A DNA stretch of 64,000 nt from Ursus arctos (Eukaryota > Chordata > Mammalia > Carnivora > Ursidae): contig NW_026622930.1 of NCBI RefSeq assembly GCF_023065955.2, positions 16,593,449 through 16,657,448 on the forward strand, read 5' to 3'. Shown in pieces: positions 35,085-46,945 of the stretch (position 1 is the stretch's first letter; the number at the start of each line of letters is the position of its first letter). The notes under the pieces were generated by a model. The model was given only the letters and a program-made list of their open reading frames with translations. It searched no databases and was not told the DNA's origin. The translations under genes were made by a program, and so were the position numbers.

Positions 35085-38000
35085 TTTAAAAGACATAATT
35101 TCTGCACAACAAACTAAGACCATTGAAAATGTACAATTTGATAATTTTGACGAATGCATAGAAACATGAAGTCATCATCCCATTCAAGATACAGAGCATT
35201 TTCTTTTCTCCAGAAATTTGGTCTGCTACTTTTTAGATTGTCCCTCTCATAACCATGAGCCCCAGTTCAATTACTAATCGGCTTTCTGTTACTTATGATT
35301 TTGCTCTTTCCAGAAATGTACATAGATGAACTCAGGATATGTTTATCTTTTGAATCTAGCCTTGTTCACTCACCATACATTTTTTAAAAGTATTTATTCA
35401 TATTAGTGAATGCATCAGTAGTTTGCTCCTTTAGATAACTGGTGAGTATTCCACTGTATGCATATTTCCAAGTTTGTTTATCCATTCACCTGTTTATGGA
35501 CGTGGTGTTGAAATTTCCTCTTGGGGGCTATTATAAATGAAGCTTCTATAAACATTCAAGTAGAAGTCTTTGTGTACACATATGTTTTCATTGCCCTTTG
35601 GTAAATAATTAGGAGTGAAATTGAGGAAAGATAAAGTACCATTTAACATTTCCACCAGAAACATATGAGGATTCCATTTGCTATCCCTAATACTGCCTTT
35701 AAAAAAATTATTTATGCCCTTGTAATGAGTTACTAATTGGTAACTAATTTTATTTCAATTTGCATTTCTCTAATGACTACAGATGTAATACGCATCTTTA
35801 TATGCGTTTGGGGACCATTTATATATCTTCTTTTGTGAAGTCCCTATTTAAACCTTTTGCCCATTTTTACTGGATTATTTTTCATTTTATTATTGAGTTA
35901 TATATATATTGATTTATACATTCTCTAAAAAGTTCCTTATCAGATGTATGTGTTGTATTTTTTCTCATTCTTTGGCTACCTTTTTTTTTTCTTTAACATT
36001 ATAATTCAAAGGGTAATTTTTTTTATTAAGTCCAATTTATTGATACTTCTGTCTCTATGGTAATTGCTTCTTTGTGTTTTATCTAAGGATACCTGAACCC
36101 TCTTAAGATTGTAAAGATTTTTCTCCTAAGTTCCCTCCTAAAATTGTATGCTTTTAACTCTTACATTTAGGTCTATGGATCAGTTAATTTTTGCGTATGA
36201 TGTGAAGTAATGGTTGAGATTCATGGTTTCCCCATACAAACGTACAATTGTTCAACATGATTTATTAAAGAGACATTTGTTTTTTCAACACATTGCCTTG
36301 GAACTTTGTCAGAAATCAAGTTACCATTAGTGTGTGAGCTTCATTTACATACTCCATTTTTTTTTTCTGTTTTAGTCTATTAAATTTTTAACATGCACTA
36401 ATTAATTTTCAGATATTAAGCAAACTGGAATTCCTGAAATAAATCCCATATAATCATAATGTGTAATTCCTTTTATTTAGTGTTGGATATGATTTCCTAA
36501 AGTTTTAGTAAGGATTTGTATATCTATGTCTATGAGAAATTTTGATATATAGTATGCTTTTCTTGTCTTAACCTAGTTTTGGTATCAGAAGAACACTGAC
36601 CTCATAAAATAAGTTGGGAAGTATTCCCTTATTCTGAGTGATATTTTAGCCTTGGTATTATTTCTCCCATAAATATTTAAGGAATTTCACCCTTGAAAAT
36701 ATTTGGGTTTAGAATTCTTTCAACTATTATTTTTACTTTTAATTTATTTAATAGATACAAAGCTATGGTACACAGAATAAGGACCTCTCAAAGATGTCTA
36801 CATCTTAATTTCTTGAACATGTGAATATGTTACTTTACATGGCAAAGGAGAATTAAGATAGCAATTACTAATCAGCTGACTTTAAAATAGGGAGATTACC
36901 CTTATTATCTGCTTAGACTGAATGAAATCATCAGAGTCCTAAACATAGAAGAGGACGGTAGAAAAACCAATCTCAGAATGATACAATCTGGAACAAATTC
37001 CACTGTTCATTGCTGACTTAGAGGACAGATGAAGAGCATGAACCAAAGAATTCATGTGTCCTCTGGAAGATGAAAAAGACAAGGAAACTTCCTTAGAGAC
37101 TCTTGAAGAACGGCAGCCCTATTGGTACCTTTGTTTCAGTTCAATGAAACCCATTTTGGACTTCTGACTTCCAGAAGTACAAGATAATAAAGTTGTGATG
37201 TTTTAAGTTGCTAAGTTTGTGGTGAATTGTTATACCAGCAGTAGAAAACTAATATAAAAGTTCTTGATATTTATTTTCTCTTTCTTCTTATGTGAATTTT
37301 GGTTAAGTGTGTCTTCCCAGCAATTATTCATTCTATGTTGTCAGATTCATTGTGTGAATCTATTTATAGTATTTATTTATTAATTTTAATGACTATGGTT
37401 ACGTAGTGGTATATCTTCTTTATTTCTAGTGTTGGTATTGTGTGTTCTCCCTCTTGAACAGTCTAGCTAGAATTTTATACATATATTTTTAAATTTTTCA
37501 AAGAACCGCCTTTATTTTTATTGATTTTTTTTCTACTACATGCTTTTCTTCCTGTTTCATTTATTGCAGCTCCTTATTAGTTACTTTCTTCCTTTCACCT
37601 GAGTTTAATTTGATCTTCTTTATTCTCACTTCCAAAATGAAAACTTGGATCTTCAACTTTAACAGTATTATTTTTCTGAATGTAAGAATTTGAAGTCATA
37701 TATTTTCCTCTAAAGATCTGTTTTAGCTGCATTACACTAGTTTTAATGTATTGTGCTTTCATTATTATTCAGTTAAAAAATATTTGCTAATTGCCTACAT
37801 GTTGTTTAGAAATGAGTTAACTAATGTCTACATATTTGGTTCTTCTCAGGATATTTTATGGTCTAATATAATTTTATTGTGATCAGAAAACATACTCTAA
37901 CATTTCGAGCTTTTGAAATGAAATCTATTAACACTTGTTTTATAGCCCATCACATGGTCTCTCTTACTGAATTTCTATATGGGATTGAAAGAAATGTTCT

Positions 38001-38340
38001 TTCTGCAGTTATTGAGTATGGTTTTCTACAAATGCAAATTAGGTTAAGGGAGTTGGTAGTGTCATTCATATCTTTTATATCCTTACTGATTATTTTTCTA
38101 GTTAATGTATTCATTACTAAATGAGGAGAATTAGTCTCCAACTATAATTGTGAATTTGTACACATTTTTATTTAGTTTTGACAATTTGGACTTTATTATT
38201 TTTGAGGCATTTTTATTAAGCTCATATATATTTATAATTGTTATGCTTTCAGAATATATTGATCCTTTTACTGTTATTAAGTATTCACTTTTTCTCCTGC
38301 AGTGCTTCTTGTCTCAACATTGATGTTTTGTGATATTAAT
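35085..38340 (-). mobile_element. Ancient L1M LINE, antisense (3' UTR into ORF2)
   Basis: Reading right to left in sense, this is one old L1: endonuclease-end and mid ORF2 at the right, 3' UTR at the left. Seen in antisense: gtttgtttatccattcacct, ccttttgcccatttttac, catttaggtctatggatcag, cacattgccttggaactttg, agacctg-type ORF2 text, tgtgatcagaaaacatact and ccaactataattgtgaattt. No frame survives. It continues after the young L1 at 45365 and is also interrupted by the LTR at 36763-37255. Confidence 0.8.
36763..37255 (+). mobile_element. MLT1-type LTR (ERVL-MaLR) inside the L1M
   Basis: Seen: aagatgtctacatcttaatt, gaatatgttactttacatgg, then catgtgtcctctggaagatg, cttctgacttccagaagtac, aagataataaagttgtgatg, ttttaagttgctaagtttgt and the end agaaaactaata. 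A nearly full-length solo LTR, so the host L1M must be older than this MaLR wave. Subfamily unresolved. Confidence 0.82.
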
Positions 38341-38872
38341 ATAGTTGTCCAGAGTTAAGATGGTGGAGTAGTAGGGGGACCCTGGGCTTGCCCCATCTCT
38401 TGAATGCACTTGATCAACATGACATCATTTTGAATAACTAGGAAATTGATCTGAAGATTAAAAAACATTCTGCACAATTGGAGGGAGAGAATGTGGAAGA
38501 TGTGAGGTTTGGAGATATGAATTGAGGGAGAGAAAGCCATGGTGTCATGGAGGGGAGGGAGACAGGAGGGAAGTCAGGGAGAGAGAAGAGAGCAGGACAG
38601 AGAGCAGCATGTATGGTTTTCACAAGGCACTGTGGTGTGGGGATCCCATGGGTGACACTGAGAGAGAACATTCCCCTTCCTGGAGTATATTTGGAAGAGG
38701 GTATATTGTCTCTCCAAGGACAAAAGACCTGTACAGGGTGCCACTGACCAGCCATTCAACAGCAGGGGACAGAGGCATGTGTGGAGGGCAGATAACCTGG
38801 TTGCAGCTTTTCCCCTGTGCTTCACCATAGGCTCCAGGCACCTGCATGGCCATGGGACTGCTTTTCTGGGAC

Positions 38873-39110
38873 AGAATGGTGCTGGGCCAGGGGCGCCTGG
38901 GTGGCATAGCGGTTAAGCGTCTGCCTTCGGCTCAGGGTGTGATCCCGGCGTTATGGGATCGAGCCCCACATCAGGCTCCTCCGCTATGAGCCTGCTTCTT
39001 CCTCTCCCACTCCCCCTGCTTGTGTTCCCTCTCTTGCTGGCTGTCTCGCTCTCTATCGAATAAATAAATAAAATCTTAAAAAAAAAAAAAAAAAGAATGG
39101 TGCTGGGCCA
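38873..39110 (+). mobile_element. Young carnivore SINE in the L1 5' UTR, 17-bp target duplication
   Basis: Element about 38890-39093, sense; head ggggcgcctgggtggcat, body agcggttaagcgtctgcc, tail (AAAT)n, aatctt and a 17-18 base A run. Target duplication agaatggtgctgggcca, perfect, at 38873-38889 and 39094-39110. Very close to the bear-lineage consensus. Confidence 0.97.
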
Positions 39111-39644
39111 GCACAGCAAGGCTCTCCTCCAGGGGAGTGGAGCAGATCTGTGCCTTGCTGGGTCCTTTAAGATTTGGCGTTTTGAAGCCCAACTGCCAGC
39201 CAGAGATAAAACACAGGGGAACTATGGCACCAGGCATGCCAACAGCCCAGACACAAATAGGTTGAGGGCAGGAATCTGATGAAAGCTTGGGTCACAGGAA
39301 GGGAGATTGCTTGCTTTTCTGTGAGGGCCTCCTGAACAGCAGCAGCAGTGGGTTCCCATCCTCAGGGACAAGAGAGCAGTGTGACACCATCTACCAGCCT
39401 GCTGCCTGCGTTGGACTTCAGAGAGAAACACAGTGTCTCCAGTGGAGGCTGAAGTCGCTTACGTCAAACCCCACCACCCTGCATCTGGCAGGGGTATTTG
39501 TGCTAGGGTGGTCTGACTGTGAGCCAGCCAGTGGGCCTCTTCCTCTGAAGACCAACACAGGCCCCCTGCATGTACCAAATCTACTGATCACAGAGTGCCC
39601 CAAAGTGTCAACTTCAGTTCTGTTGGAAACAGGACCAGTCTGCC

Positions 39645-39650
39645 TTTCTC

Positions 39651-39707
<57 letters not shown>

Positions 39708-39720
39708 TTTCTTTCTTTCT

Positions 39721-39772
<52 letters not shown>

Positions 39773-39776
39773 TTTC
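39645..39776 (+). repeat. (CTTT)n microsatellite, about 130 bp
   Basis: Roughly 30 CTTT units with two CTT slips. The longest simple repeat in the window, in the L1 5' UTR. It produces the poly-FLS / KERK runs in the 169-codon plus frame (39287-39796) and the opposed minus frame. Probably hypervariable. Confidence 0.97.
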
Positions 39777-39990
39777 CTTTGGAATCAAGCTCATAGTTTT
39801 TTGTTTGTTTGCTTTTTTTGTTCCTTTTCCTTTTCTCTTTTCTTGGATCAGTCTTTGTTTGCTTGTTTATTTTTTTGTTTGTTTTATCAGGCTTATCTTA
39901 AATCAAAGCACACCTAGTTAAGGGTCCAAACACTCCTCACTGAAAGCAAGGAGGAATTCTGAAGAGGACTGGCCTGTGGGAAAGAGCAGC

Positions 39991-40020
39991 CAAAAAAAAA
40001 AAAAAGAAAGAAAGAAAGAA
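39991..40020 (+). repeat. Poly-A / (GAAA)n run
   Basis: Thirteen A followed by four GAAA units, at the end of the L1 5' UTR. Purine-strand counterpart of the CTTT run 220 bases upstream, so the pair could fold. Confidence 0.9.
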
Positions 40021-40169
40021 CAGTAGAGTGCATACAGCATATACCAGCAACATTTCCTGAAGGACTAGGCTCTGGACAGTGTAGGACATCTTATAAATAC
40101 ATTATTACTCTCAGGAGCAGGAAACATAGCTTTCATAACATGCAAGAGACAGATACCTAGACATGATGA

Positions 40170-41014
40170 CAAGATGGAGGAATCCTTCCTAAAAGAAAGA
40201 TCAAGAAGGAATCACAGCCAGGGATTTGCTCAAAACAAATATAAGCGATTTAAGTGAACAAGAACAGCAATCATAAGATAACTAGCCAGTCTTGAAAAAA
40301 GCATAGAAGACCCCAAAGAAACCCCTGCTACAGAGATAAAAGACCTAAAAATGAACAAGGCCAAAATAAAAAATGCCCTAACTGAGATGCAAAACTCACT
40401 GGACGTTATCACAATGAGGATGGAAGAAGTAGAGGAATGAATAAGTGACACAGAAGATAAAATTAGGGAAAATAATGACGCTGAAAAGAAAAGGGAAAGA
40501 AAACCATTAGATCAGCGATTCCACAAAGTGTAATAATGTCTGCATCATAGGAATCGCAGAAGAAGAGCCGAGAAAAGGGGCAGATGATTTATTTGAACAA
40601 ATTATAGCTGAGAACTTCCCTAATCTGGGGAAGGAAACAGGCATTCAAGTCCAAGAGGCACAGAGAACTCCCTTCAAAATCAACAAAAACAGGTCAACAC
40701 CAAGACATATCATAGTGAAACTTACAAATGCAGAGAATTCTGAAAATAAGTAGGGACAAAAGTTCCTTAACCTACAAGGATAGACACAAAGTTAGCAGCA
40801 GTCCTATCCACAGAAACTTCATTGGCCAGAAGAGAGTGGTATGATATATTCAACATGCTAAATGGGAAAAATATGCAGCCATGAAAACTATACCCAACAA
40901 GGCTGTCATTCAGAATAGAAGGAGAGATAAAGCATTTCCAAGACAAGAAAAAACTGAAGGAGTTCATGAACACTAAAACCAGCCCTACAAGAAATATTAG
41001 AGGGGACACTTTGA
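40170..41014 (+). pseudogene. L1 ORF1 remnant (RNA-binding chaperone), broken
   Basis: The full ORF1 protein coats L1 RNA as a trimer. Here the coiled-coil part (from about 40200) and the RNA-recognition/C-terminal part (about 40530-41014, ending at a tga) are both recognisable, but stops and frameshifts interrupt them; the plus-strand frame carries a stop at tga 40438-40440, for example. ORF2 begins about 80 bases downstream, the usual L1 spacing. No functional product is expected. Confidence 0.8.
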
Positions 41015-43070
41015 ACAGGAAAGAGAGATGAAAAGCAACAAAGACTAGAAAGGAACAGAGACAATCTACAGGAACAGCAACTTTACAGGTAATACAATGG
41101 CACTAAATTCATATCTATCAATAATTATTCTGAAAGTAAATGGACTAAATACTTCAATCAAAAGACATGGGATATCAAAATGGATTAAACAAAAACAACA
41201 ACAACAACATCAACAACAAAACAAGACCCATAGATACACTGCTTACGAGAGACTCATTTTAGACCCATAGATACCCCCAGATTGAAAGAGGGAGGTGGAG
41301 AACCAACTATCATGCTAATGTATATCAAAAGAAAACCAGAGTAGCCATGTTTATATATGATAAACATGATTTTAAACCAAAGACTGTAATAAGACATGAA
41401 AAAGGGCACTTTATCATAATAAAGGGGTCTATCCAACAAGAAGATCAAACAACTGTAAATATTTATGCCCCCAACTTGGGAGCACCCAAATATATAAATC
41501 AATTAATACCAAACTTAAAGAAGCTCATTGATGATAATTTACTAATAGTAAGGGACTTTAACATCTCATTCACAGCAGTGAACAGATCATCTAAGCAGAA
41601 AATCAACAAAAACAATGGCTTTGAATGACACACTGGACCAGATAGACTTAACAGATATATTCAGAGCATTTCATTCTAAAGCATCAGAATACACATTCTT
41701 TTTGAGTGCATATGGAACATTCTCCAGAATAGTTCATATACAGGTCACAAACCAGGCCTCAACACACAGGAAAAGATTGAGATCATGCCATGCATATTTT
41801 CAGACCACAACACTATGAAACTTGAAGTCAACCACACCAAAAAAAAAAAAAAAAAAAATCAGAAAGACAACAAATACTGGAGGTTAAAAAAAACCTATTA
41901 AAGAACAAACGACTTATTCAGAAAATTAATGAAGAAATTTTAAAAAATACATGGAAGCAAATGAAAATCAACACATGACAGCTCAAAACCTTTGGGATGC
42001 AGCAAAGGTGGCTATGAGAGGGAAGTCTATAGCAATACAGGTCCTCCTCAAGAAGCAAGAAAAGTCTCAAATATACAACTTAACCTTACACCTAAACAAG
42101 CTGAAAAAAGAAGAGCAAAAAAAAGCGTAGAAGGAAAATAAGATTAGAACAGAAATAAATGATATAGAAATAAAAAAAAGAATAGATCAATGGAATTCGG
42201 AGCTAGTTCTTTGAAAGAATTTACAAACTTGATAAAACCCTACTCAGACTTATCAAAAAGAAAAGAGAAAGGACCCAAATAAATAAAAACATGAAAGACT
42301 CTGGAAGAAATGGATACATTCCTAGAAATATAAACCAAAACAGGAAGTAACAGAAAATCGGAACAGACCAATAAACAGCAAAGTAATTGAATTAGTAATC
42401 AAGTCTCCCAATGAACAAGAGTCCAGGGCCAGATGTCTTCCCAGGAGAATTCTACCAAACATTTATTTTATTTTTTTCTACCAAATATTTAAAGAACAAT
42501 TAATATCTATTCTTCCAAAGCTGTTCCAAAAAACAGAAATGGAAGGAAAACTTCCAAACTCATTCCATGAGGCCAACATTACCTTGATTCCAAAACCAGA
42601 CAAGGACCCCACTAATAAGGAAAATTATAGACCAATATCCCTGATGAAGATGGATGTGAAAATTCTCAACAAGATACTAACTGAATCCAACAGTACATTA
42701 AAAGGATTATTCACTGTGATCAAGTGGGATTTATTCCTGGACTGCAGGGGTGGTTCAATATCCATGAATCAATCAACCTGATATACCATATTAATAAAAA
42801 AAAGGATAAGAACCATATGATCCTCTCAATAGATGCAGAAAAAGCATTTGACAAAATACAGCATCCTTCTTGATAAAAACCCTCAACAACATAGGGATAG
42901 AAGGAACATATGAAAGACCCACAGCTAATACCATCCTCAATGAGGAAGAACTGAGAGCTTTCCCCCTAAAGTCAGGAACAAGACAGAGATATCCACTCTC
43001 ACCACTGTTGTTCAACATGGTATTGGGAGTTCTAGCCTCAGTAATCAGACATCAAAAAGAAATAAAAGAC

Positions 43071-43285
43071 AGGGCACCTGCGTGGCTCAGTCAGTTAAGA
43101 GCCCAACTCTTAATCTTGGCTCAGGTCATGATCTCAGCATTTTAAGATTGAGCCCTGCATCAGGCTCTACACTGGGTGTGGAGCCTGCTTAAAAGTCTCT
43201 TTCTCCCTCTCCCTTTGCCCCTCCCCCCAAATCACTCTCTCTCTCTTTCTTAAAAAAAAAAGAAAAGAAAAAGAAGAGAATAAGA
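43071..43285 (+). mobile_element. Older carnivore SINE inside L1 ORF2
   Basis: Head agggcacctgcgtggctcag, body tcagttaagagcccaactc, then ggctcaggtcatgatctcag, a C/T-rich middle and an A-rich GAAA tail from 43252. L1 reverse-transcriptase sequence stops before it and resumes after it (aagaaattaaaaggcatcc); aagaaataaaag / aagaaattaaaag is the probable target duplication. This non-bear-specific SINE gives a minimum age for the L1. Confidence 0.93.
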
Positions 43286-44887
43286 AGAAATTAAAAGGCA
43301 TCCAAATCAAAAAGGAAGAAGTCAAACTTTCACTCTTTGCAGACAATATGATATTCTATGTACAAAACCAGAAAGACTCCACCAGAAAATTGCTAGAACT
43401 GATCCACAAATTCAGCAAAGTCACAGAATATAAAATCAATGTACAGAAATCTGTGTATTTCTATACATCAGTAATGAAGTAATACAAAAAGAAATCAAGG
43501 AAATGATCCCATTTATAATTACATCAAAACCCATAAGATATCCAGGAATAAACTTAACCAAAGAAGTAAAAGCTCTGTACTTTGAAAACTATAGAACTCA
43601 TATAAAAAAAAATTGAAGAAGACACAAAGAAATGGAAAAACATTCCATGCTCATGGGTTGGAAGAACAAATGTTGTTAAAATGTCTATGCTACCCAAAAC
43701 AATCTACACATTCAGTGCAATCCCTATCAAAATAACACCCAAATTTTTCACAGAGCTGGAACAAACCATCCTAAAATTTGTATGGAACCAGAAAAGACCC
43801 TGAATAGCCAAAGTAATGTTGGGGAAAAAAAAAAAAAAAGCTGAAGGTATCACAATTCTGGACTTCAAGCTGTATTAAAAAGCTCTAGTCATCAAGATAG
43901 TATAGTACTGGCACAAAAACAGACACATAGATCAACAGAACAGAATGGAAACCCAGAAATGGACCCACAATTATATAGTCAACTAATCTTTGACAAAGCA
44001 GGAAAAAATATCCAATGGAAAAAAGACAGTCTCTTCAACAAATTGTGTTGGGAAAACTAGACAGCAACATGCAGAAGAATGAAACACTACCAATTTCTTA
44101 CACCATATACAAAAATAAGTTCAAAATGGATGAAAGACCTAAATGTGAGACAGGAAACCGTCAACACCCTAGAGGAGAACACAGACAGCAACCTCTTTGA
44201 CCTAGATCATGGGAACTTCTTACTAGACACGTCTCTGGAAGCAAGGGAAACAAAAGCAAAAATGAACTATTGGGGCTTAATCAAGATAAAAATCTTCTTC
44301 ATAGTAAAGGAAACAGTCAACAAAACTGAAAGGCAACCTACGGAATGGGACAAGATATTTGCAAATGACATATGAGATAAAGGACTAGTATCCAAAACCT
44401 ATAAAGAACTTATCAAACTCAATACCCAAAAAACAAATAATCCACTTAAGAAATGGGCAGAAGACATGATCAGACATTTCTCCAAAGAAGACATGCAAAT
44501 GGCTAACAGACACAAGAAAAAATGTTTAACATCACTCATCATCAGGGAAATACAAATCACGACCACAGTGAGATACTACCTCTGTCAGAATGGCTTAAAT
44601 TAACAACACAGTAAACAACAGATGATGGTGAGGATGTGCAGAAGGGGAACCCTCTTACACTGTTGGTGGGAATGAAAACTGTTGCAATCACTCTGGAAAA
44701 CAGTATGGAGGTTCCTCAAGAAGTTAAAAATTGAACTACCCAACCACCCAGCAATTGCACTACTAGGTATTTATCCTAAGGATACAAAAATACTGGTTCG
44801 AAGGGACACATGCACCCCAATGTTTATATCAGCATTATCAACAATAGTCAAATTATGGAAAGAGTCCAAATGCCTATTGACTGATGT

Positions 44888-44888
44888 G

Positions 44889-44928
<40 letters not shown>
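44888..44928 (+). repeat. (AT)n microsatellite
   Basis: About 20 TA units within the C-terminal ORF2 remnant. The L1 coding text continues directly after it (cggaatatcattcagcc), so it expanded in place. Confidence 0.96.
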
Positions 44929-44929
<1 letters not shown>

Positions 44930-45364
44930 TACGGAATATCATTCAGCCATCAGAAAGAATGAAATTTTGAATACTTGTATAGAACTAGAGTGTACTATGT
45001 TAAGTGAAATAAAGTCAGTCAGAGAAAGACAAACACCATACGATTTCCCTCATATGTGGAATTTAAGAAACAAGACAGATGAAAATATGGGAAGGGAAAG
45101 AAAAATAAAATAAGATAAAAACAGAGAGGGAGGCAAATCAAAAGAAACTCTTAACTATAGAGAACAAACTGAGGGTTGCTGGAGGAGAGGTAGGTGGCAG
45201 GACAGGCTAAATGCGTGAAGGGCATTAAGGAAAGCACTTGTTATGATGAGCACTGGGTGTATTATGTAAATGATGAATCACTAAATTATACTCCTGAAAC
45301 CAATACTACAGTATATGTTAACTAACTTGAATTTAAATAAAATCTTGGAAGAAAAAAGGAAAAC

Positions 45365-45790
45365 ATAGTTGTCCTATTTTCTTGAGTTGTTTGCATTCTA
45401 TATCTTTTTTCATTCTTTTATTTCTAGTCCTTTTTTATCTATGTATCTAAAGTGCATCTTTTGTAAATAGCATGACGTTTGTTTCCCCCTCTTTTTTTTT
45501 AAATTCCATTTTGGCAATTATAAAAATGGCAAAATTTCTGAATAATTTGGAACATGGTTTATTTAGGTCTTCTAACTTGCCATTGGTGTTCCATTTGTCT
45601 CCTCTTATTTTTCATTTGTTTAACGTTCCTACCTTCTTCGGATTACTAAATATTTTTTTGTATTTCATATTAATTACTCTATTAGATTTCTAGTTATACT
45701 ATTATAATTTTTAGTGGTTATTCTAGAAATTATAATATACATCCTTAACTTACCCTAACTTAGGAGTCTTAAATTAGGCAAGGACTATGA
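45365..45790 (-). mobile_element. Continuation of the ancient antisense L1M
   Basis: After the second target-site copy, old antisense L1 sequence resumes (ttagtggttattctagaaat, tataatatacatccttaact), picking up where 38340 left off. Ends fade near 45790. Confidence 0.68.
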
Positions 45791-46809
45791 ATTTGTATTT
45801 GTATGTGCACCTAATTTATTTTTGTTAATTTCTTGAAGTCTGAAATAAAGTTGATGTTAAAGAACATAGTAAAAAATATAAAATTAAATCCAATCCAAAG
45901 CCATTTATATATTATAACAAATTTCAAAAGAAAACGATAAATACAAAATTCAGAGAAATAATACATGGCATTGCTATTTTAGTAACTGAGAAATGTGTTC
46001 AAAATGAAAATATTAGAATTGATACAAAGTATTGGATGTGTATCTACCAGTAGCTATGGCCAGAAACCCTATATTTGACAGAGAACACTATCCATAACTA
46101 ATGTAAGGAGCCATAAAGGTAAAAATCAATATTCTAATAAGATAATTATAACCTGTAATTAAATAGAATTTTAAAATAATGCACAACTGATGGTTTTGAA
46201 TAAATATTTGATTATTTTGAATAAAACATCAACGTTGATATATATTTCTTTTTTTAGATTAAAATGAGGAAAACAATCTCATGTGTTTTTAATCAAAGCC
46301 CTGATTCTTCCTACATTCTTTAGTCTAAGAGTGTAAACATGAAAATAGTTAACTTATTTTTATTCTTATACTGTTTATTAATTTATTATTTACCTATACA
46401 AATATAATTACTCATTTATACAATTTATAAAACTTTACGTAAAATGCCTTAATTTTTTTTATCTTATTCTGACATTATAGAAATATAAACATACCATTTT
46501 AACTTACAACTCAGAAAAATACACTTGCACTAATCCTAATTAAAAATCTAAACCCAAATTCAATTTAAAAGATGTGGCTGACTAAAGAATAATGATAAAC
46601 TAAAGAGGGAGCAAAAAAACCAATATTTTATGTTCTCAAAATCATTACACAGTTATGGATAGTAAGAAGAAAGATTTAATGAACAAATACATGTGAAACC
46701 GATTTCTAAAAAGACAATAATTTAAAGTGCTCTGATGCATTGTCATTCCAAATAAATGAGCTATTCCTTTTCCTATGTATATCTTTTTAGTTAGTTTTTT
46801 ATATGTATC
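45791..46809. other. Unassigned AT-rich sequence
   Basis: Very AT-rich. No repeat, exon or structural RNA recognised. Confidence 0.45.
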
Positions 46810-46945
46810 GTGTGAGGTAGTCAGACACCCTCACTTTATTGATGAGGAAACTGAGAAATACATAATCATACAATTAATAGTCTGTAACACTACGTTCAAT
46901 TTCCGTTATTTGACTCTAAGTTCATTGTTTTAACTGAGTCATGAA
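46810..46945 (-). mobile_element. MIR SINE remnant, antisense
   Basis: Seen: ctttattgatgaggaaactg then agaaatacataatcatacaa and tgactctaagttcattgttt. Antisense MIR, diverged. Confidence 0.68.

Larger units (their letters stand above)
38351..40169 (+). promoter_or_regulatory. L1 5' UTR (internal promoter region)
   Basis: By family knowledge this region carries the internal Pol II promoter of L1. It is the most GC-rich stretch of the window (38530-39640). It is disrupted by the SINE at 38890-39093 and by the (CTTT)n tract, so activity is doubtful. The many overlapping 60-105 codon frames on both strands (38355-39603) are by-products of GC richness. Confidence 0.7.
41097..45113 (+). pseudogene. 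L1 ORF2 remnant (endonuclease and reverse transcriptase), broken
   Basis: ORF2 supplies the endonuclease and reverse transcriptase for target-primed insertion. Start atg at 41097. Endonuclease: 41347-41628 keeps the VNIYAPN motif, but the conserved GDFN reads RDFN. A separate frame 41615-41818 holds the next part (EYTFF). Reverse transcriptase: LIPKPDKD at 42539-42640; YPLSPLLFN near 42980; then a SINE splits the domain, and after it the FADD catalytic motif reads FADN (43336-43347). The C-terminal frame 44682-45113 includes an (AT)n-coded YIYI run. The local duplication of ctaccaaa at 42452 and 42478 is another lesion. Confidence 0.88.
38351..45364 (+). mobile_element. Complete-length, inactive carnivore L1 with 10-bp target duplication
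   Basis: A sense L1 of about 7.0 kb including two SINE insertions. It starts agagttaagatggtggagta, typical of the carnivore L1 5' end. Parts: 5' UTR 38351-40169, ORF1 remnant 40170-41014, ORF2 remnant 41097-45113, 3' UTR ending aatttaaataaaatcttgg plus an A-rich tail. Target duplication atagttgtcc at 38341-38350 and 45365-45374. It landed in the antisense L1M, whose sequence resumes on the right. All ORFs carry frameshifts and stops, so it cannot retrotranspose. Confidence 0.93.

Noticed and set aside
38355..38907. Six overlapping open frames of 61-105 codons on both strands
   Set aside because: They coincide with the GC-rich L1 5' UTR. Overlapping frames on both strands with no shared motif are a composition effect.
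39287..39796. Longest open frame in the window (169 codons, plus)
   Set aside because: It runs through the L1 5' UTR into the (CTTT)n microsatellite, which has no stop codon in that frame; the repeat supplies the last third. No domain, and both strands are open for the same reason.
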